64,000 bases of DNA from Natronosporangium sp035305625 (lineage in GTDB: Bacteria > Actinomycetota > Actinomycetes > Mycobacteriales > Micromonosporaceae): assembly GCA_963809545.1 (NCBI GenBank), contig CAWEKD010000007.1:248001-312000 (forward strand), given 5' to 3'. Shown here one piece after another: positions 36,158-45,579 of this stretch. The position numbers were made by a program, and so were the translations under genes. The notes beneath the pieces were generated by a model. The model did no database searches. It saw nothing but the letters and a program-made list of their open reading frames with translations, and was not told the DNA's origin. Position 1 is the stretch's first letter. The number at the start of each line of letters is the position of its first letter.

Positions 36158-37590
36158 CGGTCACCTCCTGCCCGGGGGCTGTACGCCGCCACCGCCGCGG
36201 CGAACGCCTCACCCCGGTGGGCGTAGTCGGTGAACATGTCCCGCGAGGCAGCCGCCGGCGCCAGCAGCACGGTGTCTCCCGGCTGGGCCAGCCCGGCGGC
36301 GGCCCGCACCACCTCCACCATCGCCGCCTCGTCGGTACGGTCGACCCGCACCACCGGCACCTCCGGGGCGTACCGCGCCAGGGCGGCGGCCACCTGCTCC
36401 CGGTCCACGCCCAGCACCACCGCCCCGACTAGCCGATCCGCCACCGCCCGCACCAGCTCGTCTACCCGCACCCCTTTGAGCTGCCCGCCGGCGATCCACA
36501 CCACCCGCGGGTAGGAGCGCAGGGAGGCCAGCGCCGCGTGCGGATTGGTGGCCTTGCTGTCGTCGACGAACGCCACCCCCGCCACCGTGGCCACCAGGGC
36601 GTTGCGGTGCGGCTCCGGTTGATATCCCGCCAGCCCCGCGGCGACCGCCTTCGGTGCCACCCCGTGGGCGCGGGCCAGGGCCGCGGCGGCCAACGCGTTG
36701 GCCAGGTGGTGCCGGCCCGCCGGCCGGACCTGGTCGGTCGGCAGCAGCGGCACCGGCGAGTCGGCGAAGGCGTAGTCGACCAGCGTCCCGTCCTGCACCC
36801 CCAGCTGGCCCGGCTCCGGGGCGGTCAGGGTGAACCCGACCCGCCGGCCCGGCACCCGGGCCAGCAACGCCGCCACCCGGGGATCGTCCAGGTTGCCCAC
36901 CGCCACCGCTGCCGGATCCTTCCCCTGCGCCGCCCGCCAGATCACGGACTTGGCCTCCTGGTAGGCGGCGAACCCGCCGTGCCACTCCAGGTGGTCGTCG
37001 GCCAGGTTCAGCAGCGCCGCCACCGGCGGGGCCAGGGTGATCGACCAGTGCAGTTGCTGGCTGGACAGCTCCACCGCCAGCACGTCGTACCCGTCCGGAG
37101 CGGCGGGCCCGGGCAGGTCCACCAGCGGGGTGCCGATGTTGCCGACCGCGGCGGTGCGCAAGCCGGCGGCGGCGAGGATCGCCGCCAGCATGGTGACCGT
37201 GGTGGTCTTGCCGTTGGTGCCGGTGACCGCCAGCCACGGGGCCGCGTCCGGTCCCCGCAGCCGCCAGGCCAGTTCCGGCTCACTGTAGACCGGCAGACCG
37301 GCCGCCTGCGCGGCCCGCACCAGGTGATGGTCGGGCGGGAATCCCGGCGAGACCACCAGTTCGTGCGCCGGTGCCACCAGGTCGGGCGAGGGCGCATCGG
37401 TGATCACCACGGTGGCGCCGGCCGCGGCCAGCTCCTCGGTGGCGGCGGTGGCCCGCCGGTCCACCACCGTCACCACCGCCCCCCGCCGCAGCAAGGCCCG
37501 CGCGGCGGCGGCGCCGGCCACCGCCGCGCCGGCCACTACGACCGGCCGGCCCTCCCAGTCGACGCTGTGCTGGTCCGCCCCGCCGTACAC
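36154..37590 (-). CDS. murD: UDP-N-acetylmuramoyl-L-alanine--D-glutamate ligase
   Basis: Adds D-Glu to UDP-MurNAc-L-Ala. The 478-residue protein has an N-terminal Rossmann-like domain (VVVAGAAVAGAAAARALLRRG), the Mur ligase P-loop VTGTNGKTTTVTMLAAI, LAVELSSQQLHW, NLADDHLEWHGGF and a C-terminal domain with VDDSKATNPHAALASL. All are expected positions. The gene lies four bases upstream of the mraY stop region and overlaps ftsW by four. Confidence 0.96.
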   Translation of the reverse strand: MYGGADQHSVDWEGRPVVVAGAAVAGAAAARALLRRGAVVTVVDRRATAATEELAAAGATVVITDAPSPDLVAPAHELVVSPGFPPDHHLVRAAQAAGLPVYSEPELAWRLRGPDAAPWLAVTGTNGKTTTVTMLAAILAAAGLRTAAVGNIGTPLVDLPGPAAPDGYDVLAVELSSQQLHWSITLAPPVAALLNLADDHLEWHGGFAAYQEAKSVIWRAAQGKDPAAVAVGNLDDPRVAALLARVPGRRVGFTLTAPEPGQLGVQDGTLVDYAFADSPVPLLPTDQVRPAGRHHLANALAAAALARAHGVAPKAVAAGLAGYQPEPHRNALVATVAGVAFVDDSKATNPHAALASLRSYPRVVWIAGGQLKGVRVDELVRAVADRLVGAVVLGVDREQVAAALARYAPEVPVVRVDRTDEAAMVEVVRAAAGLAQPGDTVLLAPAAASRDMFTDYAHRGEAFAAAVAAYSPRAGGDR

Positions 37591-37594
37591 GACG

Positions 37595-38710
37595 TCACCC
37601 GACCGCGGCCAGGAAGTCGCCGTAGAAGATGCCCAGACCGATCGCGGCCGCGATCCCCGCGATGATCCAGAACCGGATCACCACGTTCACCTCGCTCCAG
37701 CCTTTGAGCTCGAAGTGATGGTGCAGCGGGGACATCAGAAACACCCGTTTCCCGGTGGTCTTGTAGGACACCCGCTGGATGATCAGCGACATCGTGATGA
37801 TCACAAACAGCCCACCGATGATCGGCAGCAGCAGCACGGTGCGGGTGGCCAGGGCCATCGCCGCCACCATGCCACCGATCGCCATCGACCCGGTGTCCCC
37901 CATGAAGATCTTCGCGGGGGAGGCGTTCCACCACAGGAACCCGACCAGTGCGCCCGCGGTGGCCGCGGCCAGCATCGCGATCTCCAGTGGATCACGGACC
38001 TCGTAGCAGTACTGGCTGCCGCTGAAGTTGTACCCGCCCGGAGCGTCATCGGCGCACCAGTGGCGATACTGCCAGAACGCGATCAGCCCGTACGCGGCGA
38101 GCACCATGATGGACACGCCCGCGGCCAGCCCATCCAGCCCATCGGTGAGGTTGACCGCGTTGGTGGTGCTGATGACCACCAGCACGAACACCACGATCGC
38201 ACCGATCTTGCCGATCTCCAGCCACTCGATGTCCCGGACGAACGACAACGTGGTGCTGCCGACGGTCTGTCCGTTGGTGCTCTCGAAGTTCAGCGCCACC
38301 AGCCCGAACGCCACCCCGATCAGCAGCTGCGCCAGCAGCTTGCCGCGCTCGCTGAGGCCCAGGCTGTTCCGCTTGCGGACCTTCAAAAAGTCGTCGATGA
38401 AGCCGATCGCGCCGCAGAACACGAACAGCCCGAGCAGCACCAGCGCGGTCATGGTCGGCCCCACCTGCGCGATCTGCTGCGCCGGCAGAGTGGTCAGCGT
38501 GAGGTGGCCCGCCACGTACGCCACCACCACCGCCACGATGAACACCACCCCGCCCATGGTCGGGGTGCCCTGCTTCGGCAGGTGTGTCTGGGGTCCGTCG
38601 GTCCGAATTGGTTGCCCCGCCCGCAGCCGGGAGAAGGCCCGGATCGCCCACGGCGTGCACAGCAGCGAGACCAGGAAGGCGACCGCTGCGGCGACCACCA
38701 CCGCTCTCAT
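37595..38710 (-). CDS. mraY: Phospho-N-acetylmuramoyl-pentapeptide transferase MraY
   Basis: Transfers phospho-MurNAc-pentapeptide to undecaprenyl phosphate, making lipid I. ATG 38710 overlaps the murF stop (ATGA), so I discard the longer upstream frame. 371 residues with about ten transmembrane helices. Catalytic-loop motifs: THLPKQGTPTMGG, FIDDFLKVRKRNSLGL, the Asp-rich NLTDGLDGLAAG, and FMGDTGSMAIGG, then the His cluster MSPLHHHFELKGW. Length matches the family. Confidence 0.96.
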   Translation of the reverse strand: MRAVVVAAAVAFLVSLLCTPWAIRAFSRLRAGQPIRTDGPQTHLPKQGTPTMGGVVFIVAVVVAYVAGHLTLTTLPAQQIAQVGPTMTALVLLGLFVFCGAIGFIDDFLKVRKRNSLGLSERGKLLAQLLIGVAFGLVALNFESTNGQTVGSTTLSFVRDIEWLEIGKIGAIVVFVLVVISTTNAVNLTDGLDGLAAGVSIMVLAAYGLIAFWQYRHWCADDAPGGYNFSGSQYCYEVRDPLEIAMLAAATAGALVGFLWWNASPAKIFMGDTGSMAIGGMVAAMALATRTVLLLPIIGGLFVIITMSLIIQRVSYKTTGKRVFLMSPLHHHFELKGWSEVNVVIRFWIIAGIAAAIGLGIFYGDFLAAVG

Positions 38711-40134
38711 GCCGCGCCCACCTCCGCCGCCTGCGAGCCGGTAACCGCTTCCTGGCGCAGCCAGTCGGCCACCCGCCAGGTGCGGTAACGGGAGCCCTTG
38801 ACCAACACCACGTCCCCGGGGCGCAGCCGTTCCCGCAGCCAATCCACCGCCGCGTCCTGATCGGCCACCAGTACCGATTCCCCTTTCCATCCGGTCCGTG
38901 CTCGGGCACCGACCGCACCGTCGTGAATCGGTGCGGCCAGCTCCTCCACCACCACCACGTGATCGACGCCGAGCGTGGCGGCCAGCGCCCCCACTTGCTC
39001 ATGCCCGGCGCGCTCGAACGGCCCGAGTTCGGCCAGGTATCCCAGGACCGCCACGGTGCGCCGCCCCCGCCCAATGTCGGCCAGCGCGCGCAGGGCGGCC
39101 GAGGTGGAGGCGGGGTTGGCGTTGTACGAGTCGTCGATCACCGTGACCCGATCCGTCCGGTCGAACACGTCCATCCGTCGTGGAGACACGGTACGCAGGT
39201 CGCCCAACGCCTCGGCCACCTGGTCCACCGTCATGCCGAGCGCCAGCCCGACCGCCGCCACCGCCAGCGTGTTCGACACCTGGTGGGCACCGGTCACCCC
39301 CAGCCGCACCGGCGCCGTCCCGCCCTCGGTCACCAGCCGGTAGTGGGGGCGCCCCCGCTCGTCCAGGGCCACCTCCTCCGCCCGGACGTCGGCGTGGGCG
39401 GACTGCCCATACCGGAGCACCCGGGCCGAGGTGTGCTCCGCCATCGCCGCCACCTGTGGATCATCGGCGTTCAGGACCGCCAGCCCACTGGCCGGCAGCG
39501 CCTGGACCAACTCCCCCTTGGCGGTGGCGATCGCCTCCACGCTGCCGAACTCCCCCAGATGGGCGCTGCCGACGTTGAGCACCACCCCGATGTCCGGCGG
39601 GGCCACCCGGCACAGGTAGGCGATGTGCCCCACCCCCCGGGCGGCCTTCTCCAACACCAGGTACCGAGTGTCCGGGCCGGCCCGCAACACCGTGTACGGC
39701 AGCCCGAGTTCGTTGTTGAGCGACCCGGTCGGGGCGACGGTGTTCCCCAACCGGCTGGTCAGCTGCGCCAACAGGTCCTTGGTGGTGGTCTTGCCGGAGG
39801 AGCCGGTCACCCCGACCACCGTCAGCTGGTCGGACAACCGGGCCCGCACGTGCCGGGCCAACGCGGCCATGGCCGCCAGCGGATCGGCCACCAGCACCAT
39901 CGGCACCTCGTCCTGCCGCCGGGTGCCCATCACCGCCACCGCTCCGGCGGCCCGGGCGGCCCGGGCGAAGTCGTGCCCGTCCACCCGGCTGCCGACGAAC
40001 GCCACGAACAGATCTCCCGGACCGATCTTGCGGGAATCGAACTCCACTCCACCGGTCACCCGCGCGGCCGGGTCCGCCCCGGCCAGCGTGCCCCCGGTCA
40101 CCCGCGCGATCTCCGCCAGATTCATCTCGATCAT
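38707..40134 (-). CDS. murF: UDP-MurNAc-tripeptide--D-alanyl-D-alanine ligase MurF
   Basis: Adds D-Ala-D-Ala to the tripeptide precursor. 475 residues from ATG 40134, which overlaps the murE stop (ATGA); an in-frame ATG at 40125 is possible. Motifs: FDSRKIGPGDLFVAF at the N-terminal substrate domain, VTGSSGKTTTKDLLAQ, LNNELGLPYTVL, NVGSAHLGEFGSVEAI and DDSYNANPASTSAAL. Typical length and order. Confidence 0.96.
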   Translation of the reverse strand: MIEMNLAEIARVTGGTLAGADPAARVTGGVEFDSRKIGPGDLFVAFVGSRVDGHDFARAARAAGAVAVMGTRRQDEVPMVLVADPLAAMAALARHVRARLSDQLTVVGVTGSSGKTTTKDLLAQLTSRLGNTVAPTGSLNNELGLPYTVLRAGPDTRYLVLEKAARGVGHIAYLCRVAPPDIGVVLNVGSAHLGEFGSVEAIATAKGELVQALPASGLAVLNADDPQVAAMAEHTSARVLRYGQSAHADVRAEEVALDERGRPHYRLVTEGGTAPVRLGVTGAHQVSNTLAVAAVGLALGMTVDQVAEALGDLRTVSPRRMDVFDRTDRVTVIDDSYNANPASTSAALRALADIGRGRRTVAVLGYLAELGPFERAGHEQVGALAATLGVDHVVVVEELAAPIHDGAVGARARTGWKGESVLVADQDAAVDWLRERLRPGDVVLVKGSRYRTWRVADWLRQEAVTGSQAAEVGAA

Positions 40135-41730
40135 GCCGTGCCACCCGCGTTCCCGGACCGATCCGCGCGGTCCCGCAACTCCTCGGCCAACGCCACCCGG
40201 TCGTCGAACGGGTGCATCTGACCAGCCACTTCCTGCCCCCGCTCGTGCCCCTTGCCCAGCAGCGCCACCACGTCACCGGGCGCGGCGGTGCGTACCGCCG
40301 CCGCAATCGCTTCCCGTCGACCCGGTACCTCCGTCACCTCTGCGCCGGCCACCGACCGGGCTCCGGCCAGCACCGCCGCCCGGATGGCCGCCGGGTCCTC
40401 GTACCGGGGGTTGTCGTCGGTCACCACCACCAGATCGGCCCCCTCGGCGGCCGCCTGGCCCATCACCGGGCGTTTACCGGCATCCCGGTCCCCACCGGCC
40501 CCGAGCACACAGATCAGTCGGCCGCCCCGCGCCGCCGCCACCGGCCGCAGCGCCGCCAACGCCGCCACGATCGCGTCCGGTTTGTGGGCGTAGTCGACCA
40601 CCCCCACACCCCGGCCCCGGCGCCGCCACCCGCTCCAGCCGGCCAGGCGCCCCCGGGCAGTCGGCCACCGCCTGCGCCGCCACCGCCGGCTCCACCCCCA
40701 CCTGGGTCAGCGCCGCGATCGCCAGCAACGCGTTGGCCACGTTGTGCAGCCCCGGCCGGGAGACTCCGGCCGGAACCGCCCCGGCCGGACCGTGGGCGAG
40801 GAACTGCTGCGCGTATCCGTCGCTGGTGGTGCGGTCGGTGGCGTACCAGGTGGCCTGCGGGTTGCCCGCGGCGGAGAAGGTGACCGTGTCCGGCCCGATC
40901 AGCGGCGCCAGCGCCGGGTCGTCGAGGTTGACCACCTCGGTGCGGCACCGGCCGTCGAACAGCCGGGACTTGGCCTCGAAGTACGCCGCCACATCCGGGT
41001 GGAAGTCCAGGTGGTCCTGGCCGAAGTTGGTCCACCCGCCGACCGCGAACCGCACCCCACCCACCCGATCGAGGGCGAGCGCGTGACTGGACACCTCCAT
41101 CGCCACCGCGTCCGCCCCCTGCTCCCGCGCGAACGCGAACAGCGCGTGCAGGTCGGTGGCCTCCGGGGTGGTGCGCACACTCTCCACCACCAGCTGCCCC
41201 ACCCGGGTCTCCACCGTGCCCAGCAGGGCCGGTCGCCGCCCGGCGGCCCGCAGCCCCGCCTCGATCAGGTACGCGGTGGTGGTCTTACCGGCGGTGCCGG
41301 TGATCCCGATCACCGTCAGGTCGGCGGTCGGGTCGCCGTAGACCCGGGCCGCCACCTCCCCCAGCACCGCCCGCGGATCCGGAACCACCAGGGTGGGGAC
41401 CCCGGCCTCGGCCGCCGCGGCCGCCCCGGCCGGGTCGGTCAGCACCGCGGCCGCCCCGGCGGCCACCGCCTGGGCGATGAACTCCGCCCCATGTCGGTTG
41501 GCCCCGGGCAGGGCCGCGTACAGGTCGCCGGGATGGACCGCCCGACTGTCGTGGGTCACCCCGGTGACTACTCCGGCGGGCCGCTCCGACACGTCGAGCC
41601 GGGCCGCTAATTCAGCCAATGGACAGGGCGGTACGCGCTGTGGCCGGGGCAACGTGGTCACCGCACCGGCCGCCAGGTTACTGGTGAGCACGGCGGTAGA
41701 CGTTACCGTGCGGTGCCCTTGCTTGTTCAC
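40131..41730 (-). CDS. murE: UDP-MurNAc-dipeptide ligase MurE, interrupted by an apparent +1 frameshift
   Basis: Adds the third stem residue, meso-diaminopimelate judging by the DNPR motif in DDNPRYEDP. The first frame (GTG 41730, overlapping the ftsI stop) runs through PGDLYAALPG, the P-loop ITGTAGKTTTAYLIE, VAMEVSSHALALDRVGG and FGQDHLDFHPDVAAYFEAK. It then loses homology after GAPGRLERVAAPGPG. The remainder (VVDYAHKPDAIVAAL and LLGKGHERGQE) is read in the next frame. Gene length is 1600 bases, one more than a multiple of three. One extra base in the runs CCCC at 40609-40612 or 40615-40618 (plus strand) explains it. As murE is essential, a sequencing error is the simplest reading; recoding or decay are alternatives. 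Confidence 0.9.
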
Positions 41731-43940
41731 GGGTACAGCTCAACCGGCGGTGGCTCGTGGGGAGAAGGTGGCACCCGGTAGTGGGTGAGGGCGAACGCCA
41801 TCATGTCGGAGAACGCCGGGGCGGCCACGGCTCCCCCACCACCGCTCGGGGTGTGGGCGACCACGGCCAGCACGTACCGGGGATGGTCGGCCGGGGCCAT
41901 GCCCACGAACGAGGCCACCTCGCCCGGGGCGTACTGCCCGTCGACCACCAACTGACCGGTGCCGGTCTTACCCGCCACGCGGTAGTCCGGTACGGCCGCG
42001 GCCCGGCCGGTCGCCCCCGGCGCGGTCACGACCGCCTCCAGCAGCTCCCGTAGATAGGCGGCGTTGGATTCGCTGAGCACCCGCCGGCTGTCCGGGGGCC
42101 CGGTCACCTCCTCGGTGCCGTCCGGCCTGATCACCGCCTGCACCAGCCGGGGGCGCACCCACACCCCGTCGTTGGCGATCGCGCCGTACACCGCGGCCAA
42201 CTGCAGCGCGGTCACGTCCACGCTGTGCCCGATCGGCACCGACCCGTACGAGGAGCCGTACCACTCCTCCGGTGGCAGCAGCTGGCCGGCCACCTCCCCC
42301 GGCATGCCGACCCCGGTCGGCTCCCCCAGCCCAAACGCCCGCTGGTACTCGTACAGCTTCTCCGGCCCCAGCTCGTCGGCGATCATGATGGTGCCGACGT
42401 TGGAGGAGAACGCCATGATCGCCGGCAGGGTCAGTTCGGTGCCCGGCGGATGCCAGGTGGTGTCGGCGAAGACCTGGTCACCCTTACGAATGGTGGGGTT
42501 GATCACCAGGGTGTCCCCGGGCGCGATCACCCCCTCCTGTAGCGCCGCCCCGAACACGATCGGCTTGTGCACCGACCCCGGGTCGAACACCACCCGGGTG
42601 GCCACGTCCTGGCGCTCCCGCGCGTCGAAGGCGGTCGGGTCGGCCGCGTTGTAGCCGGGGTAGCTGGCCATCGCCAGCACCTCCCCGGTGCGGGCGTCCA
42701 GCAGCACCGCCGCCCCGAAGGTGGCGTCCACCGGCCGCAGGTGCGCGGCCAGCATCCGCTGCAACTCGTACTGCACGTCCATGTCGATGGTCAGCCGCAG
42801 GTCGGACCCGGGCTGCGGCAGGGTCTCCTGGTAGTAGCCCCCGGGGATCGGCTGCCCCCCGTAGTACTCCCCTTCCCCGCGCTCGTACACCCGCTCACCG
42901 TCGATGCCGCGCAGCACCTCGTCGTACGCGGCCTCCAGCCCCTCCAGCCCGGACAGATCCTCACCGGTGAAGCCGATCAGGTTGGCGGCCAGGTCGTTGC
43001 CGGGCACCAGTCGGCGCTCGTCCTGACCGATGCCGATCCCCTCCAGCCCCAGCGCGGCGATCTGGTTGGCGGTCGATACGTCCACCCCGCGGGCCAGCCA
43101 CTCAAAGCTGGAGGGGGTGCCGTCGGGCCGGGTGGTCGGGCGCATCCGCTCGGCCAGTTGGGAGGCGGGGATACCCAGCAGCGGCTGTAGCTGCGCGGCG
43201 ACGGCCTCCGGATCCTCGATCCGGGTCGGGTCGGCGTAGACGTACCGGGCTTCCACGCTGTGCGCCAGCACCGCGCCGTTGCGGTCCAGAATGGCCCCTC
43301 GCGCCGCCGGGAGGGTGACCGTCTGCAGGCGCGACTGCAGACTGGCCGCGGCCGCCGACGGGCCGTCGGTGAGCTGTAGCTCCACCAGCCGCATCCCGAT
43401 CACCGAAAACACCGTCAGCGCCAGGGCCGTAGCCAGGCGCAGCCGGCGCCGGGAATTGGCCAGCGGGGGCGGGCCGTCGGTCCGCGGCCGGGGGCGGACC
43501 AGCCACCGCAGCACCCCTTGCCGCCGGGGGCGGGTGCGGCCGGTCTGGCTCCGGGAGCTGGTGGGGCGGGTCCCGGAGGTCCGGGCGGTGGTGGCCCTAC
43601 CCGCCGTCGTGGACCTGCGCGCCCCGGTGGTACGGCCGGTGGTCGACCCACGGTCACTGCTGGTACGACTAGCCGGGATCCGGCTACCGGCCGACGACCG
43701 GGTAGCCGTCGCCCCTGACCGGGTCGCCACGGTCGAGGCAGCGGTGTTCCGTCCACCGGTCCGTCGGGTGGTGCGGCGGCCGACCGGCTCCGGGGTCTCC
43801 GAGTCGTCGAACATCCGCAGCGCCGGGCGGAACGGATCCTGGCTCACGGTCGCGCCCGACTGCCGCTCCCGGATGCTGCGGCCCCGCGGGTGATAGGCCC
43901 GGGCCTCCCCCAGGCGGCTGCTACTGCGGCGGTGGTTCAT
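41727..43940 (-). CDS. ftsI: Penicillin-binding protein 3 / FtsI transpeptidase
   Basis: Septal class B PBP cross-linking peptidoglycan. 737 residues. An unusually long cytoplasmic N-terminus (about 1-165) is Arg/Thr/Ser/Gly-rich and low in complexity, then one transmembrane helix (LRLATALALTVFSVIGMRLV), a pedestal domain with ARGAILDRNGAVLAHS, and the transpeptidase with the active-site DPGSVHKP (S-x-x-K), SSN in MAFSSNVGT and KTGTGQ. The end is a Pro-rich tail without PASTA domains. It overlaps ftsL and murE by four bases. Confidence 0.96.
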   Translation of the reverse strand: MNHRRSSSRLGEARAYHPRGRSIRERQSGATVSQDPFRPALRMFDDSETPEPVGRRTTRRTGGRNTAASTVATRSGATATRSSAGSRIPASRTSSDRGSTTGRTTGARRSTTAGRATTARTSGTRPTSSRSQTGRTRPRRQGVLRWLVRPRPRTDGPPPLANSRRRLRLATALALTVFSVIGMRLVELQLTDGPSAAAASLQSRLQTVTLPAARGAILDRNGAVLAHSVEARYVYADPTRIEDPEAVAAQLQPLLGIPASQLAERMRPTTRPDGTPSSFEWLARGVDVSTANQIAALGLEGIGIGQDERRLVPGNDLAANLIGFTGEDLSGLEGLEAAYDEVLRGIDGERVYERGEGEYYGGQPIPGGYYQETLPQPGSDLRLTIDMDVQYELQRMLAAHLRPVDATFGAAVLLDARTGEVLAMASYPGYNAADPTAFDARERQDVATRVVFDPGSVHKPIVFGAALQEGVIAPGDTLVINPTIRKGDQVFADTTWHPPGTELTLPAIMAFSSNVGTIMIADELGPEKLYEYQRAFGLGEPTGVGMPGEVAGQLLPPEEWYGSSYGSVPIGHSVDVTALQLAAVYGAIANDGVWVRPRLVQAVIRPDGTEEVTGPPDSRRVLSESNAAYLRELLEAVVTAPGATGRAAAVPDYRVAGKTGTGQLVVDGQYAPGEVASFVGMAPADHPRYVLAVVAHTPSGGGGAVAAPAFSDMMAFALTHYRVPPSPHEPPPVELYP

Positions 43941-44269
43941 GACTCGTCCCCCTCCGTCGCGGGGGTGCCGGGCAGGTAGAGGTACTCCAGCTCGTGTCGC
44001 AGATCGACCAGGCCCATCCTGCGCGCGGCCGCGTCCAACGTGGCGGTGGAGCTGGCCTGGGCGATCTCCTGCTCCAGCTGTTGTTGACGCAGGTCCAGTT
44101 CGGTCTGCTGCCGGTACAGCTCCTGCAGCGTGAACGCGTTCTCATTGATCTTGGTGTTGAGCACCAGGATGCCCAGCACTCCTCCGACCACCAGGGCCAG
44201 CACCAGCGCCACGAACGGTGCCCGCGGCACTGGCACCGGCTCCGGCGGGCCGGTCTCAGTCCCCGTCAT
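43937..44269 (-). CDS. ftsL: FtsL-like septum formation protein
   Basis: 110-residue bitopic protein: Pro-rich cytoplasmic start, transmembrane helix at about 17-40 (FVALVLALVVGGVLGILVL), and a leucine-zipper-like coiled coil (ENAFTLQELYRQQTELDLRQ and on) with a short hydrophilic tail. Identification rests on architecture and on its place between rsmH and ftsI with four-base overlaps on both sides. FtsL sequences diverge strongly, so the symbol is positional inference. Confidence 0.85.
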   Translation of the reverse strand: MTGTETGPPEPVPVPRAPFVALVLALVVGGVLGILVLNTKINENAFTLQELYRQQTELDLRQQQLEQEIAQASSTATLDAAARRMGLVDLRHELEYLYLPGTPATEGDES

Positions 44270-45282
44270 GTCGTCCCCCCTCTGACGTTCGGCCGGGCAC
44301 CGGCCGCCCCCTCGGCCGGCGTAAGTCGTTCAGCGGCCCGTAGCCGGGCCGAGGCGGCCCGCGGGTTGGCCGCCACCTCCTGCTCCTCTGGGCGCTCCGC
44401 GCCCCGGGTCAACAGCCGCAGGGTGGGTTCGCTACCGGGCGGCGCCACCGGTAGCTCCGGTGGCGCGCTGCCCCGCGCCCGGGCCACCAACTCCCGCTTG
44501 ACGATCCGGTCCTCCAGAGAGTGGTAGGACAGGACCACGATCCGCCCTCCCGGGGCGAGCCGGTCCAACGCGGCCGGTAACGCCGTGGTTAGCGCCGCCA
44601 GTTCCTGGTTGACCTCGATCCGCAACGCCTGGAAGGTCCGCTTGGCCGGGTGCCCCCCGGTCCGGCGCGCCGGGGCCGGCACCGCCTGGCGGACCAGTTC
44701 GGCCAGCTCCGCGGAGGAGGTCAGTGGCTGCCGCTGCCGCTGCCGCACGATCGCGGCGGCGATCCGGGCGGCGAACCTCTCCTCGCCGTAGTCCCGCAGC
44801 ACCCGGGTCAGCTCCGCGGTCGAGTACGTGTTGACCACGGTCTCCGCGGTCAACTCTTGCCCCGGATCCATCCGCATGTCCAGCGGCGTGTCCCGGGCGT
44901 AGGAGAATCCCCGCTCGGGCAGGTCCAGCTGGAGCGAGGACACCCCGAGATCGAACAGGACCCCGTCCACCTGGTCGTATCCGAGTTGGTCCAGCACGTC
45001 CGGCAGCTGGTCGTAGACCGCTTGCACCAGGTCCACCCGGGACCGGTAGGCTGCCAGCCGGTGTCGGGCGTGGTCCAGTGCCTGCGGGTCGCGGTCCACT
45101 CCCACCAGCCGCAACTGCGGGTGGTCGGCCAGCAGGGCCTCGGCGTGGCCACCCAGGCCGAGGGTGGCGTCCACATGCACCGGGGTACGACCGGCCGCCA
45201 CCGCGGCCTGGAACGCGGGGGCCAGCAGCTGTCCGCACCGGGCGAGCATCACCGGTACGTGGCTACCCTGCCCCGGTGGCAC
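44266..45282 (-). CDS. rsmH: 16S rRNA (cytosine(1402)-N4)-methyltransferase RsmH
   Basis: Methylates C1402 in the ribosomal P site. 338 residues from GTG 45282; an in-frame TTG at 45324 is equally open and I cannot decide between them. Motifs: the conserved HVPVMLARC near the start, DATLGLGGHAEALL (SAM-binding), VGVDRDPQAL, LFDLGVSSLQLDLPERGFSY, and a C-terminal ALRIEVNQELAAL and YHSLEDRIVK. Known as MraW in older annotation. Length fits the family. Confidence 0.95.
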   Translation of the reverse strand: MPPGQGSHVPVMLARCGQLLAPAFQAAVAAGRTPVHVDATLGLGGHAEALLADHPQLRLVGVDRDPQALDHARHRLAAYRSRVDLVQAVYDQLPDVLDQLGYDQVDGVLFDLGVSSLQLDLPERGFSYARDTPLDMRMDPGQELTAETVVNTYSTAELTRVLRDYGEERFAARIAAAIVRQRQRQPLTSSAELAELVRQAVPAPARRTGGHPAKRTFQALRIEVNQELAALTTALPAALDRLAPGGRIVVLSYHSLEDRIVKRELVARARGSAPPELPVAPPGSEPTLRLLTRGAERPEEQEVAANPRAASARLRAAERLTPAEGAAGARPNVRGGTT

Positions 45283-45579
45283 GTCAGGTTCCCGGGGCGC
45301 ACGCAGGACGCGTGACCGACCCAATGTTCCGACCCCCTGCTGGCGTGGCGCACGCCAGGAACGTGCCGTACCGTCAGCTCCCCATCCGCTCCCGCCCTGG
45401 CACCGGGGAAGAGATGCCAGGACGCCGTCAGCGGCTGGAGAGCTCGCGGTACGGCTAGCTACTTGTCTCCGTGGGGAGGGCCGGATCTCGGCCCGATGTC
45501 ACCCCATCGGCGTATCACGAAATTGACGGTCCGATCAGGACGACATGGTGAATTGGCGCCGGTGGACCGTCGCTATGGG
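45283..45579. other. mraZ-rsmH spacer with small hairpins
   Basis: About 300 bases without a gene. On the minus-strand transcript three short hairpins can form: CTGGCGT/ACGCCAG (45340-45358, 7 bp), GGGCCG/CGGCCC (45478-45494, 6 bp) and CCGATG/CATCGG (45493-45510, 6 bp). They could attenuate readthrough from mraZ into rsmH or mark an internal promoter leader, but none is strong enough for a firm call. Confidence 0.35.

Noticed and set aside
33663..36212. 849-residue MurG fusion
   Set aside because: The N-terminal half is ftsW read in the wrong frame, Gly/Arg/Ala-rich without motifs; GTG 34826 with the overlap is the real start.
40600..40625. Link between the 8-base-loop tRNA and +1 recoding of murE
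   Set aside because: The murE run is G/C only and has no ACG or CACG codon that the CGT or GTG anticodon could read as a quadruplet.
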